Assembly (NCBI GenBank): GCA_905215805.1
Contig: CAJMRL010000007.1
Location: 29,849 to 93,848 of the forward strand
Length of the DNA: 64,000 nucleotides
Source of the DNA: an uncultured bacterium
GTDB taxonomy: Bacteria; Bacillota; Clostridia; UBA1381
Direction: 5' to 3'
Made by a program: the position numbers and the translations under genes. This document shows, one piece after another, positions 29,401 to 36,550 of this stretch. Below the pieces are notes generated by a model. That model made no database searches. It was given only the letters and a program-made list of their open reading frames with translations, and had not been told where the DNA came from. Numbering within the stretch: the stretch's first letter is position 1; every line of letters starts with the position of its first letter.

Positions 29401-30237
29401 TATAATAGTAGCCATATTCATGAGACAAGTATTTCTGTCCGGTGCATACAGCTCTGCCTTTGCTTTTTTATACTCGTCATATGCTTCGCTTATAATATCG
29501 GTGTACTTGCCGTTATCAAATGTAACATTATTTATCTTTGTTGAGAATGTTGTATGACGGCAATGGTCTGACCAATATGTGTCAATCATTCTAAGCTCTG
29601 TAACAGTCGGATTTCTTTTTTCTGTATTCTTAAAATATTCCTGACAGAATTTAAGATCATCCATATCCATAGCAAAGCCCATGCTGTCAAGAAATTCATG
29701 CATTTTATCATCCTGCATATCGATAAAACCATCGACAACAGCAACATTTTCCGGATAATCAACCTTCATATCAAGTGAGTCCGGCTTTTCCAGAGAAGCC
29801 TCTCTCGCTTCAACAGGATTTATAACATATTTCTTTGCCGCCTCAACATCTTCTTCACTTATATCTCCTATAAGTACATATACTTTAGCATATCTTACAG
29901 TCGGGCGCTCCTTCTGTGTAAGTATAGAAATACATTCTTCACACGATGCTGCCCTCTGGTCAAACTGACCCGGCAGAAATTCTACCGCAAAAACCTTTCC
30001 ATCCGGTATATCGATGTTTTCATCATATGCCGTGTCTACCGGCGGCTCTGAAAAGATAAGACTTCTCGCCTTTACATATTCCTCATCGCTTATACCCTCT
30101 ACATCATAGCGGTTGATTATTCTTACATCCGTAAGTCCGGTCATCGAAAGATTTTCTCTCAAATCTCCAAGAACACCTTTAGCCTCTATGTCATTTCCGG
30201 CCTTTTTTTCAACATAAATCCTTCTTACGTTTCCCAT
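26482..30237 (-). CDS. purL: Phosphoribosylformylglycinamidine synthase, single-chain form
   Basis: 1251 residues, the large fused form that combines the PurL synthetase and the PurQ glutaminase in one chain. It converts FGAR plus glutamine and ATP to FGAM in purine biosynthesis. The synthetase part has DTYWSDHCRHTTF (about 230) and FKNETHNHPTEIEPFGGAAT. The C-terminal amidotransferase has PVFPGTNCEYDTARAFERA, GICNGFQALIKLGL with the nucleophilic cysteine, and the histidine in SHGEGRF. The ATG at 30237 is preferred because an AAAGGA site overlaps an earlier ATG at 30255. It follows a phosphatase gene by 27 bp. Confidence 0.97.
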   Translation of the reverse strand: MGNVRRIYVEKKAGNDIEAKGVLGDLRENLSMTGLTDVRIINRYDVEGISDEEYVKARSLIFSEPPVDTAYDENIDIPDGKVFAVEFLPGQFDQRAASCEECISILTQKERPTVRYAKVYVLIGDISEEDVEAAKKYVINPVEAREASLEKPDSLDMKVDYPENVAVVDGFIDMQDDKMHEFLDSMGFAMDMDDLKFCQEYFKNTEKRNPTVTELRMIDTYWSDHCRHTTFSTKINNVTFDNGKYTDIISEAYDEYKKAKAELYAPDRNTCLMNMATIIVKQLKKRGLLKEIDESEEINACSIVVNVDIDGKEEPWLIMFKNETHNHPTEIEPFGGAATCLGGAIRDPLSGRSYVYQAMRVTGAGDPRKSLKETIPGKLMQRQITKQASSGYSSYGNQIGLATGQVQEIYDEGYVAKRMEIGAVIGAAPKANVIREVPSEGDVIILLGGRTGRDGIGGATGSSKAHNEKSVITCGSEVQKGNPPVERKLQRLFRDNKVTTLIKRCNDFGAGGVSVAIGELADGLKIDLDKVPKKYEGLDGTELAISESQERMAVVVRAEDADKFIEYANKENLEATKVAVVTSDNRLTMTWRGNTICDISRDFLNTNGATKNTDVEVEAPGECVMNPEVVTDVKEKWLETLSDLNVCSQKGLCEKFDSTIGAGSVLMPFGGKYQLTPSDGMAAKVPVLEGETNTATIMTFGYNPKISKWSPYHGAVYAIVESVSKAVALGADYKTIYLTFQEYFERLGTDPKRWGKPFAALLGAYKTQLELGIAAIGGKDSMSGSFNELDVPPTLTSFAVAPVKADKVISQEFKKAGTSVFMISVNRDENDMPDFDALKKMYEFIHEMESNGIILSASVVKGFGLAETISKMAFGNKLGFEFGNDITNDDLFYAPLGSIVFELSDKCGVILSTDDMSGVNIKELGYTQEKESIDINGVSISLDEALKAWTSTLEKVFPTKAGHFESEPETYSYNKRNITVATEKFAKPRIFIPVFPGTNCEYDTARAFERAGGVADVFVFRNLTGADVSYSMEEMKKRIDNSQIVMIPGGFSGGDEPEGSGKFIATAFRNPLVREAVMNMLKNRDGLMLGICNGFQALIKLGLVPYGEIRDLEDDSPTLTFNTLGRHISRMTYTRIASNKSPWLLNTEVGDMYTIPVSHGEGRFVASAEMIAELAKNGQIATQYVDPEGKATYDIEWNPNGSAASIEGITSPDGRIFGKMGHSERIGRNIAENVPGNKDQKLFESGVKYFK

Positions 30238-30264
30238 TATTCGTATTCCTTTCATTTACAATAC

Positions 30265-30858
30265 TTACAAGTTCAGTCCCGTCAAAACTGCCTTCCCATT
30301 ATCTATTGCAACGGAGGCATATTTTGCATTATCCAGAGTAAAAAGCCAGCTCTGTTCAGTACTAAGTCCGAGAAGATGCGACAGTATGTGCCTTGCAGCG
30401 CCGAGATGTGTAACAACAATAATATTCCCTGAGTCATGTGCCGACAAAATATTATCTATAGTTTCATTTATGCGGCTCTGAACCTGCGCTGCGCTTTCTC
30501 CGTCAGGAATAACAAAGTCAATCCAATCTGAATGCCAATTTTTATAGCCCTCCGGATCGCTTTCTTCTATTTCCTCAAACGTCATATCATCCCACCGTCC
30601 GTAATCACGCTCTATAAGACCGTAATTCATGATCACCGGAACACGCTTTTTTACTCGCGCCAACGGCATTATTGTATCTACTGCTCTCTTAAGCGGACTG
30701 ACATATATATAATCGAAGTTTTTAGACCGCAGTCTTTCGCATAGAAAACCAGCCTGACGCATTCCGTTTTCATTTAACGCTACATCTTTATGTCCTACAC
30801 AGGTATGACGTAAATTTGAGTCAGTTTCTCCGTGACGGACAATATAAAGCGTAATCAC
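30265..30858 (-). CDS. Histidine phosphatase family protein (phosphoglycerate mutase-like)
   Basis: About 197 residues with the family motif LYIVRHGETDSN near the N-terminus, the phosphohistidine being in RHGE, and a second catalytic histidine in VVTHLGAARHIL. An ATG at 30864 touches the GGAGGA site with no spacing, whereas a GTG at 30858 has 6 nt, so GTG is the more likely start. The branch includes cobalamin phosphatases, phosphoglycerate phosphatases and broad phosphatases; the substrate is not determinable. It precedes purL closely and probably shares its promoter. Confidence 0.85.
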   Translation of the reverse strand: MITLYIVRHGETDSNLRHTCVGHKDVALNENGMRQAGFLCERLRSKNFDYIYVSPLKRAVDTIMPLARVKKRVPVIMNYGLIERDYGRWDDMTFEEIEESDPEGYKNWHSDWIDFVIPDGESAAQVQSRINETIDNILSAHDSGNIIVVTHLGAARHILSHLLGLSTEQSWLFTLDNAKYASVAIDNGKAVLTGLNL

Positions 30859-30886
30859 CTGCATTCCTCCCTTACATATTTATTTT

Positions 30887-30915
30887 ATTGTATCATATTT
30901 TTGTCAATTTATCAA
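30887..30915 (-). promoter_or_regulatory. Sigma-A promoter of the phosphatase-purL unit
   Basis: On the minus strand TTGATA (30910-30915), a 17-bp spacer and TACAAT (30887-30892) with an upstream TGA. The leader is short (about 20 nt), so there is no purine riboswitch. Confidence 0.7.
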
Positions 30916-31007
30916 TAGTGACAGCACTAAAAATTCAATATTTTTTGCGGTTATGCGCCATAACTTTTACTATAATTTTTATTTTGATATTAATATAAAA
31001 AAAGCTC

Positions 31008-31036
31008 TTGACAAATCTCTTTTTTTATGATATCAT
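31008..31036 (+). promoter_or_regulatory. Sigma-A promoter of tRNA-Gly
   Basis: A perfect TTGACA (31008-31013), a 17-bp spacer and TATCAT (31031-31036). The predicted start is near 31043, about 20 nt before the tRNA. Confidence 0.82.
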
Positions 31037-31061
31037 TTATATATATTAAAAATACTTTTAT

Positions 31062-31136
31062 GCGGGAGTGGCTCAGTGGTAGAGCGTCACCTTGCCAAGG
31101 TGAACGTCGCGAGTTCGAATCTCGTCTTCCGCTCCA
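31062..31136 (+). tRNA. tRNA-Gly (anticodon GCC)
   Basis: 75 nt including an encoded CCA end. The acceptor arms GCGGGAG and CTTCCGC pair with one G-T wobble. The anticodon stem-loop is CACCTTGCCAAGGTG with anticodon GCC at 31094-31096, and the T loop contains GTTCGAATC. It reads GGC and GGU codons. A promoter lies directly upstream and a terminator directly downstream, so it is a single-gene unit. Confidence 0.97.
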
Positions 31137-31140
31137 TTTA

Positions 31141-31168
31141 AAAGCAGTCGTTTGGCTGCTTTTTTTGT
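31141..31168 (+). terminator. Terminator of tRNA-Gly
   Basis: AAAGCAG and CTGCTTT form a 7-bp stem around an 8-nt loop followed by a run of T. Confidence 0.85.
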
Positions 31169-31211
31169 TTTAACAGTTCAAATTTTCTTTATGTATTCGC
31201 TCAAAAAATGT

Positions 31212-31369
31212 GGCTGTCGCATTAAGAATTGCATAGGGCTGCTCGATTTTAGATGCAGAACGGACAAAACGCACCCGACGGTGTATGTGTATACTCCGAG
31301 TGGTGCGTTTTGTTCGTAGCTAAATGGCTTCACAAAGTTATTTAGCGATCTGCGCTAAAAGCGACAGCC
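31212..31369. repeat. Dispersed palindromic element, copy 2 (long form)
   Basis: A 158-bp element bounded by perfect 9-bp inverted ends, GGCTGTCGC (31212-31220) and GCGACAGCC (31361-31369). Inside are a 16-bp inverted repeat (31260-31275 with 31302-31317, 15 of 16 matching, core CAAAACGCACC) and a 7-bp one (GCTAAAT 31319-31325 with ATTTAGC 31340-31346). Its right end matches the ends of copy 1 near 5.6 kb. Its left end, GGCTGTCGCATTAAGAA, matches the hairpin after hydG near 51.05 kb at 16 of 17 bases. It overlaps the 3' end of the TepA-like gene. Confidence 0.75.
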
Positions 31370-32040
31370 CCATTTTTTCTTTTCGCTATCATTTCATAAA
31401 GCTTCTCCAACGCGTCTGAAAGACTGCCCATTTCATTTATCAGCCCATATTCGACTGCTTTATCTGCAAATAAAATTGTTCCCACATCGTTTGCCATATC
31501 ATCTGTCTCAAACATTAACTTATTAAACCGTTCCTCTGAAACATTTGAATGAGTCAATATAAATTCAGTAATTTTTTCCTGCATTTTCTCAAAATACCGA
31601 AATGTCTGAGCCACTCCTATAACTAAGCCCGTCATCCTTATAGGATGCAGCGTCATTGTTGCTGACGGAGCAATAAATGAATAATCAGTTGCCACCGACA
31701 GTGGTACTCCTATGCTGTGTCCGCCTCCAAGTACAAGCGATACCGTTGGCTTTGACATTCCGGAAATAAGCTCTGCAATCGCCAGTCCCGCCTCGACGTC
31801 TCCGCCGCAGGTATTTACCAGCACAAGCATTCCATCGACTTTTTCATCCTCCTCCACCGCCGCAAGCTGCGGAAGAAGATGCTCATATTTCGTTGTTTTA
31901 GTTTGTTCACCCAAAAGCTGATGACCTTCAATTTGTCCTATAATAGTAATACACTGAATATTCCCTCTTGGATTTTCTGTTTTTACCGAACCAAGATTTT
32001 CTATGTCCTCCGAATTTTTTTCCTTTTCATCATTATCCAT
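31342..32040 (-). CDS. tepA: ClpP-fold serine protease, TepA-like
   Basis: 232 residues from the ATG at 32040, which has a GGAGATG site; the longer frame from 32100 lacks one. The ClpP/crotonase-like core has VNTCGGDVEAGLAIAELI, the nucleophilic serine in GGGHSIGVPLS and a candidate histidine in TLHPIRMTG. Bacillus TepA is the nearest known relative; it is a cytosolic membrane-associated protease linked to protein translocation and spore proteins. The last nine residues (GAVAFSADR) and the stop codon are encoded within the inverted end of the palindromic element at 31212-31369. The tail therefore differs from what the family would normally have. Confidence 0.85.
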   Translation of the reverse strand: MDNDEKEKNSEDIENLGSVKTENPRGNIQCITIIGQIEGHQLLGEQTKTTKYEHLLPQLAAVEEDEKVDGMLVLVNTCGGDVEAGLAIAELISGMSKPTVSLVLGGGHSIGVPLSVATDYSFIAPSATMTLHPIRMTGLVIGVAQTFRYFEKMQEKITEFILTHSNVSEERFNKLMFETDDMANDVGTILFADKAVEYGLINEMGSLSDALEKLYEMIAKRKNGAVAFSADR

Positions 32041-32133
32041 ATAATCATCTCCATTTTTTAAGGCAATACCACATCGTGATATTGCCTTATGTGTTACCAA
32101 TATTATATGGATTTCCTTATATTTTATACTGAC

Positions 32134-33384
32134 TTATTCTCTTATCTGTCCGTCACCGTAAATTATATACTTAATCGATGTAAGCGCCTCAAGTCCCATA
32201 GGTCCTCTTGCGTGCATTTTCTGAGTGCTTATACCTATTTCCGCACCGAATCCGAATTCAAATCCATCAGTAAATCTTGTTGACGCATTTACATAAACAG
32301 CCGCCGCATCAACTTCATTTAGAAATTTCTGAGAATTCGCATAGCTGTTTGTTACAATGGCCTCTGAATGCTTTGTATTATATTTATTAATATGCTTTAT
32401 CGCCTCGTCCACTCCGTCAACTATCTTTACGGCCATGATGTAATCATTATACTCCGTATAATAATCCTCCTCATCCGCATCATTGACGTCTGAATATATC
32501 GCCTTTGAAGCTTTATCTGCTCTTATCTCAACATTCTTTTCTTTTAATGCGTCAAATACAAGCGGTATAAACTTATCGGCAATCTTTTTATCAACGAGAA
32601 GCGTTTCAGCCGCATTGCATACCGACGGACGCTGTACCTTCGCATTAAGCACTATTTTAAGCGCCATATCCAAATCTGCATCTCCATCCACATACACATG
32701 ACAGTTGCCTGCGGCCGTTTCCACAACAGGCACCGTTGCATTTTCAACAACGCTCTTTATAAGCCCTTTTCCGCCTCTCGGAATAAGCATATCCACATAA
32801 CCGTTCATTCTCATGAGCTCTGTAGATGTTTCACGGCTTGTATCCTCAACAATATTAAGCGTTCCCTCAGGAATACCGGCAGCATATGCAGCATCCTGCA
32901 TAATCTTCATAAGCGTTACATTTGAGTTGATAGCCTCTTTGCCGCCTCTTAAAATGCAGGCATTCGACGTCTTCAGGCAAAGCGCCGCCGCATCAACCGT
33001 AACATTCGGACGTGCTTCAAAGATAATTGCTATTACCCCCATAGGTACTCGCTTTTGTCCTATAAGCAGTCCGTTAGGACGCTTCCACATCTTTACGACC
33101 TCTCCGATAGGATCGGATAATGCATTAACCTGTCTTACTCCCTCTGCCATTCCCTCTATGCGTTCCTTTGTAAGACGAAGTCTGTCTGTCATTGCCTTGC
33201 TTATTCCGTTATCCTGTGCTGCTGCTATATCCTTTGTATTAGCAGCCAGAATTTCATCTGTATGCTCAATAAGAGCCTGCGCTATCGCTTCTAAAGCATC
33301 GATCTTTGTCTGTGCGCTTATTCCCGCAAGAGCCATAGCTGCATCCTTGGCAAGTGTTCCCTTTATAAGTAATTCCTCTGTCAT
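32134..33384 (-). CDS. proA: Glutamate-5-semialdehyde dehydrogenase (gamma-glutamyl phosphate reductase)
   Basis: 416 residues starting MTEELLIKGTLAKDAA. The ATG at 33384 has 6-nt spacing from GGAGGA; the ATG at 33390 abuts it. It reduces glutamyl-5-phosphate with NADPH in proline synthesis. Conserved blocks are PMGVIAIIFEARPNVTVDAA, LKTSNACILRGGKEA, the active-site cysteine in QRPSVCNAAETLLV (about 255) and the stretch ending TDGFEFGFGAEIGIST. It follows proB by 12 bp. Confidence 0.97.
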   Translation of the reverse strand: MTEELLIKGTLAKDAAMALAGISAQTKIDALEAIAQALIEHTDEILAANTKDIAAAQDNGISKAMTDRLRLTKERIEGMAEGVRQVNALSDPIGEVVKMWKRPNGLLIGQKRVPMGVIAIIFEARPNVTVDAAALCLKTSNACILRGGKEAINSNVTLMKIMQDAAYAAGIPEGTLNIVEDTSRETSTELMRMNGYVDMLIPRGGKGLIKSVVENATVPVVETAAGNCHVYVDGDADLDMALKIVLNAKVQRPSVCNAAETLLVDKKIADKFIPLVFDALKEKNVEIRADKASKAIYSDVNDADEEDYYTEYNDYIMAVKIVDGVDEAIKHINKYNTKHSEAIVTNSYANSQKFLNEVDAAAVYVNASTRFTDGFEFGFGAEIGISTQKMHARGPMGLEALTSIKYIIYGDGQIRE

Positions 33385-33396
33385 TTTCATTCCTCC

Positions 33397-34215
33397 TTAC
33401 TCAATATTATCTAAAGAAAAATTTTTTGATACAAATATAGTTCCTGCCGGCTTTCCTTCAAGTACATCCTCTATGGCGTCAACATTATTTCCGTTCATAA
33501 TTACCATATGTATACCGGCATCGGTTGCCAGCTCCGCCGCATCAAGCTTTGTGACCATACCGCCCGTACCGAAGTCCGAGCCTTTTCCTCCGGCAGCCGG
33601 ACGAACACTGCTTATATCATATACCGTATCTATAATTTTTGCATCCGGATACTTATGCGGATCCTTATTATACAATCCGTCTATATCCGAAAGCAGTATG
33701 AGCAGATCCGCATCCACAAGACATGCGACTCTTGCGGAAAGAGTGTCATTGTCTCCAATTTCTATTTCATCGACCGAAACCGTATCATTTTCATTTACTA
33801 CCGGGATTATATGCATGTCTATAAGGTTTGACATAGTGTTTTGGGTATTTCTTTTTCTTCTCGGAATAGCTATGTCATCGCGCGTCAAAAGAATCTGAGC
33901 CACCGTATTATGATATGACGAGAAAGCCTTGTCATACAAATACATCAGCTCGCATTGTCCGACAGCCGCCGCAGCCTGCTTATCCTTTATTTCTGTTGGA
34001 CGTTCTTTAAATCCAAGTTTCTGTGCTCCTATACCTACAGCACCGGAGGATACAAGAATTATCTCCTTTCCTCTGTTCATCAAATCGCTAAGTATCATCG
34101 CAAGCCTGTCTATAAGCTTTAAATTCATCTTGCCTGTTTCATATGTAAGCGACGATGTTCCTATCTTTACAACAATACGTTTTGCCTGTGTAATATCATT
34201 TAATATATCTTTCAT
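33397..34215 (-). CDS. proB: Glutamate 5-kinase, short form without PUA domain
   Basis: 272 residues. It phosphorylates glutamate in the first step of proline synthesis. The amino-acid kinase fold shows IVVKIGTSSLTYETG, LVSSGAVGIGAQKLG, VNENDTVSVDEIEIGDNDTL and LLSDIDGLYNKDPH. Many bacterial ProB proteins (about 365 residues) carry a C-terminal PUA domain; this one ends after the kinase domain, as in some other Firmicutes. The gene starts the proBA operon, with its own promoter. Confidence 0.96.
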   Translation of the reverse strand: MKDILNDITQAKRIVVKIGTSSLTYETGKMNLKLIDRLAMILSDLMNRGKEIILVSSGAVGIGAQKLGFKERPTEIKDKQAAAAVGQCELMYLYDKAFSSYHNTVAQILLTRDDIAIPRRKRNTQNTMSNLIDMHIIPVVNENDTVSVDEIEIGDNDTLSARVACLVDADLLILLSDIDGLYNKDPHKYPDAKIIDTVYDISSVRPAAGGKGSDFGTGGMVTKLDAAELATDAGIHMVIMNGNNVDAIEDVLEGKPAGTIFVSKNFSLDNIE

Positions 34216-34279
34216 TAACTTATCTCCCGATTATATTTAATTATGCAAGCATAATCCACTTCACATAAAATTCACATTA

Positions 34280-34308
34280 ATTATACCAAACTTTTATCTT
34301 AAAATCAA
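34280..34308 (-). promoter_or_regulatory. Sigma-A promoter of proBA
   Basis: On the minus strand TTGATT (34303-34308), a 17-bp spacer and TATAAT (34280-34285), leaving a leader of about 60 nt. Confidence 0.72.
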
Positions 34309-34358
34309 GACTGTTAAGCAAATATATTCTCAAAAAGCCAAAAAGCTCATTAAAGCAC

Positions 34359-34385
34359 AAAGAGTCCGGATTTCCCGAACTCTTT
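34359..34385 (-). terminator. Terminator of the SCIFF maturase gene
   Basis: AAAGAGT/ACTCTTT with inner CGG/CCG arms forms a stem just past the maturase stop. Confidence 0.7.
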
Positions 34386-34393
34386 ATATACTT

Positions 34394-35764
34394 TTATCCC
34401 AGTTTTTTTATCGCTTCAATAGCTATGGCACACTCTACACGTTTCTTTTCAAATTCACATGCCAGCTCATACGGTTTATTTATATCTCCGTTAAAATTCC
34501 AAGCATTAGCGCTGCAGCCGCCGCTGCAATAAAATTTAGCAAAGCAGTTTTTACATTTTTCTTTTGTATAAATATTTGACTTTTCAAAATAATCCTTTAT
34601 TTTATTATCTATCTTGCCCTGCGCTACATTTCCCATGAGAAAATCCTTATTTCCCACGAACTGATGACAGGGATATATATCTCCGTTTGCCGCTACAGCC
34701 AGATACTCATGTCCCGCACCGCATCCCGATAAGCGTTTTACAGCACATGGTCCCTGATCAAGGTCAATCATAAAATGGAAAAAGTTAAACCAATCCCCTT
34801 CCTTCCATCTCTTAACATATTCTTCTGCAAGCTTCTCATATTCTGCAAACACTTGCGGAATATGCTCTTCTGTCAGCGCATAATCTTCGCTGTACGGCGC
34901 CACGACCGGCTCAACGCTTGTCTGCTTAAAGCCCAGATCCGCAAGATGGATCACATCCTTGGCAAAATCAACATTATATGCCGTGAATGTTCCTCTTACA
35001 TAGTAATTGTCCTGATTACGGCTTTCAGCAAGCTTTTGGAATTTAGGTACTATCGCATCGTATGAGCCGCTTCCGTCAACTCTGCATCTAACGCGGTCAT
35101 TCGTCTCCTTTGTTCCGTCTATACTCAAAACAACGTTTGACATATTTTTATTTATATAATCCTGTATCTCGTCATTAAGAAGTATACCGTTCGTTGTTAT
35201 TGTAAATCTGAAATTTTTATCATGCAGCTTTCCCTGCTCCTTTGCGTACTCGGTAATTTCCTTAACAACATCAAAATTCATAAGCGGCTCGCCGCCGAAA
35301 TAATCTATTTCTATATTATGTCTGTTTCCGCTCGAATTAATTACAAAGTCAATAGCCTGCTTTCCTGTTTCGGCACTCATAAGCCCCCTGTGACCATGAT
35401 ATTCGCCGGTATCGGCAAAGCAGTATTTGCATCTCAAATTACAGTCGTGAGCTATGTGCAGACACAAAGCTTTTACAACAGACTGCTTATTCCAGTTTTT
35501 CGCTATATCCTCGTATATATCGTCTGTAAAAAGCTGTCCTGCCCTGTTAAGCTCGCATATATCGCTGTATGCGTCACGAATATCCTGCTCGTCATATTTA
35601 TCCTTTAATCCGTCAATTATAAACTGCGGACATACCGGCTCCGGCATAAACGGCTCAAGAGTATAATCAAGCACGTCATAAAGCACATCGTCTACAACAT
35701 GAACCGCTCCGGAATATATATCCAGCACTATATTTTTACCCAATAATTTATACTTATGTATCAT
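34394..35764 (-). CDS. scfB: SCIFF peptide maturase (radical SAM thioether-forming enzyme)
   Basis: 456 residues. The radical SAM cluster motif is CNLRCKYC (about 108-115), in the context HIAHDCNLRCKYCFADTGEY. The C-terminal SPASM/Twitch region supplies cysteines for auxiliary iron-sulfur clusters, in the stretches beginning CAVKRLSGCGAG and CKNCFAKFYCSGGCSANA. Members link a cysteine of the SCIFF precursor to a threonine alpha-carbon, making a sactipeptide. The precursor gene lies just upstream (35833-35976), separated by a hairpin. The ribosome site is AAGGAG. The conserved two-gene pairing is a hallmark of Clostridia. Confidence 0.96.
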   Translation of the reverse strand: MIHKYKLLGKNIVLDIYSGAVHVVDDVLYDVLDYTLEPFMPEPVCPQFIIDGLKDKYDEQDIRDAYSDICELNRAGQLFTDDIYEDIAKNWNKQSVVKALCLHIAHDCNLRCKYCFADTGEYHGHRGLMSAETGKQAIDFVINSSGNRHNIEIDYFGGEPLMNFDVVKEITEYAKEQGKLHDKNFRFTITTNGILLNDEIQDYINKNMSNVVLSIDGTKETNDRVRCRVDGSGSYDAIVPKFQKLAESRNQDNYYVRGTFTAYNVDFAKDVIHLADLGFKQTSVEPVVAPYSEDYALTEEHIPQVFAEYEKLAEEYVKRWKEGDWFNFFHFMIDLDQGPCAVKRLSGCGAGHEYLAVAANGDIYPCHQFVGNKDFLMGNVAQGKIDNKIKDYFEKSNIYTKEKCKNCFAKFYCSGGCSANAWNFNGDINKPYELACEFEKKRVECAIAIEAIKKLG

Positions 35765-35790
35765 TTATATGCTCCTTTTTAATCAGAAAT

Positions 35791-35815
35791 AAAGGGCAGA
35801 GTTACTCTGCCCTTC
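35791..35815 (-). terminator. Hairpin between the SCIFF precursor and its maturase (candidate partial terminator)
   Basis: AAGGGCAGAG (35792-35801) and CTCTGCCCTT (35805-35814) form a perfect 10-bp stem with a 3-nt loop. On the minus strand it is followed by TATTT. Its position inside the two-gene unit would reduce read-through and keep the peptide in excess over the enzyme. Confidence 0.75.
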
Positions 35816-35832
35816 GTTTAAATAAGCTGTTA

Positions 35833-35976
35833 TTATTCAGCGTGCTCGCACTTCTGGTTAGCAACTGTGCATGAAGTCTTACATGCTGACTGGCATGAAG
35901 TCTGGCACTCACCGCAACCGCCGTGCTTAGCTGTTTCTTTTAAATTAGCCTTATTCAAAGTCTGTACATGCTTCAT
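35833..35976 (-). CDS. scfA: SCIFF precursor peptide (six cysteines in forty-five residues)
   Basis: 47 residues opening MKHVQTLNKANLKETAKHGG, followed by six cysteines at positions 21, 24, 28, 32, 36 and 43 in the pattern CGEC, CQSAC, CKTSC and KCEHAE at the end. This is the near-invariant ribosomally made precursor found in almost all Clostridia. The start at 35976 has an AGGAGG site 8 nt upstream. Its maturase follows. The role of the modified peptide is unknown. The unusually high conservation of the family suggests a core physiological role rather than a toxin. Confidence 0.96.
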   Translation of the reverse strand: MKHVQTLNKANLKETAKHGGCGECQTSCQSACKTSCTVANQKCEHAE

Positions 35977-36013
35977 AACTGATTCCTCCTGATTTATTAA
36001 TACTGACAAAGCT

Positions 36014-36042
36014 ATTATATCATACTTTTGATGAAAAATAAA
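36014..36042 (-). promoter_or_regulatory. Extended -10 promoter of the SCIFF unit
   Basis: On the minus strand TGATATAAT gives an extended -10 (TATAAT at 36014-36019) with a poor -35 TTTATT (36037-36042) and a 17-bp spacer. Confidence 0.6.
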
Positions 36043-36083
36043 GACTTTTTTTCAATTTTTTTATTTTTTTCAAAAATTTTATC

Positions 36084-36491
36084 TTAACTATTTTCAAATC
36101 TATCACTGCCCCACCAGTCAGGAATAAGTTCTTTTAAAGTCACCGTCCTTTTTGTGGTATAATCAAGCAAGATCTGAATGTTTGGGCTGTCTTTATCCAG
36201 CTGCATCATATATTCTCTGCATGCTCCGCATGGAGGTCCTGCTTTCCCGTCAGGCATAACGGCAACAACCTTATCGATTTTGCTTTCACCATTTGTTATC
36301 ATATTAGCAATAGCGTTGCGTTCTGCGCACATTCCTAAAGCTGAAGCCGTATCTATACATACACCTACGTAAATATTCCCGCTTTTTGTCAATATAGCTG
36401 CTGCTACAGCTCCTGCTTCTATAAAGGGCGAAATTATTCTGCTGTTTTGTACAGCCCTTGCCCTGTTATATAATTCATCCCAAATATCCAT
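36084..36491 (-). CDS. Cytidine deaminase family protein
   Basis: 135 residues starting MDIWDELYNRARAV; the ATG at 36491 has an AGGAG site 7 nt upstream. The zinc and catalytic motifs are CAERNAIANMI (zinc Cys and catalytic Glu, about 48-58) and PPCGACREYM (two zinc Cys, about 82-91). The family includes cytidine deaminases and blasticidin-S-type deaminases; here probably nucleoside salvage. The neighbours do not narrow the substrate. Confidence 0.9.
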   Translation of the reverse strand: MDIWDELYNRARAVQNSRIISPFIEAGAVAAAILTKSGNIYVGVCIDTASALGMCAERNAIANMITNGESKIDKVVAVMPDGKAGPPCGACREYMMQLDKDSPNIQILLDYTTKRTVTLKELIPDWWGSDRFENS

Positions 36492-36550
36492 CTTACCGCT
36501 CCTCTGCAATTATTTTATTACTATTTTAAAAGATAAATATTACCTTCATT

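Noticed and set aside
30865..31007. Purine riboswitch upstream of the phosphatase-purL unit
   Set aside because: The predicted leader is about 20 nt and no conserved riboswitch core was seen.
32813..33898. Plus-strand open frame of 361 residues across proA and proB
   Set aside because: It spans two conserved genes in antisense, has biased composition and no ribosome site.
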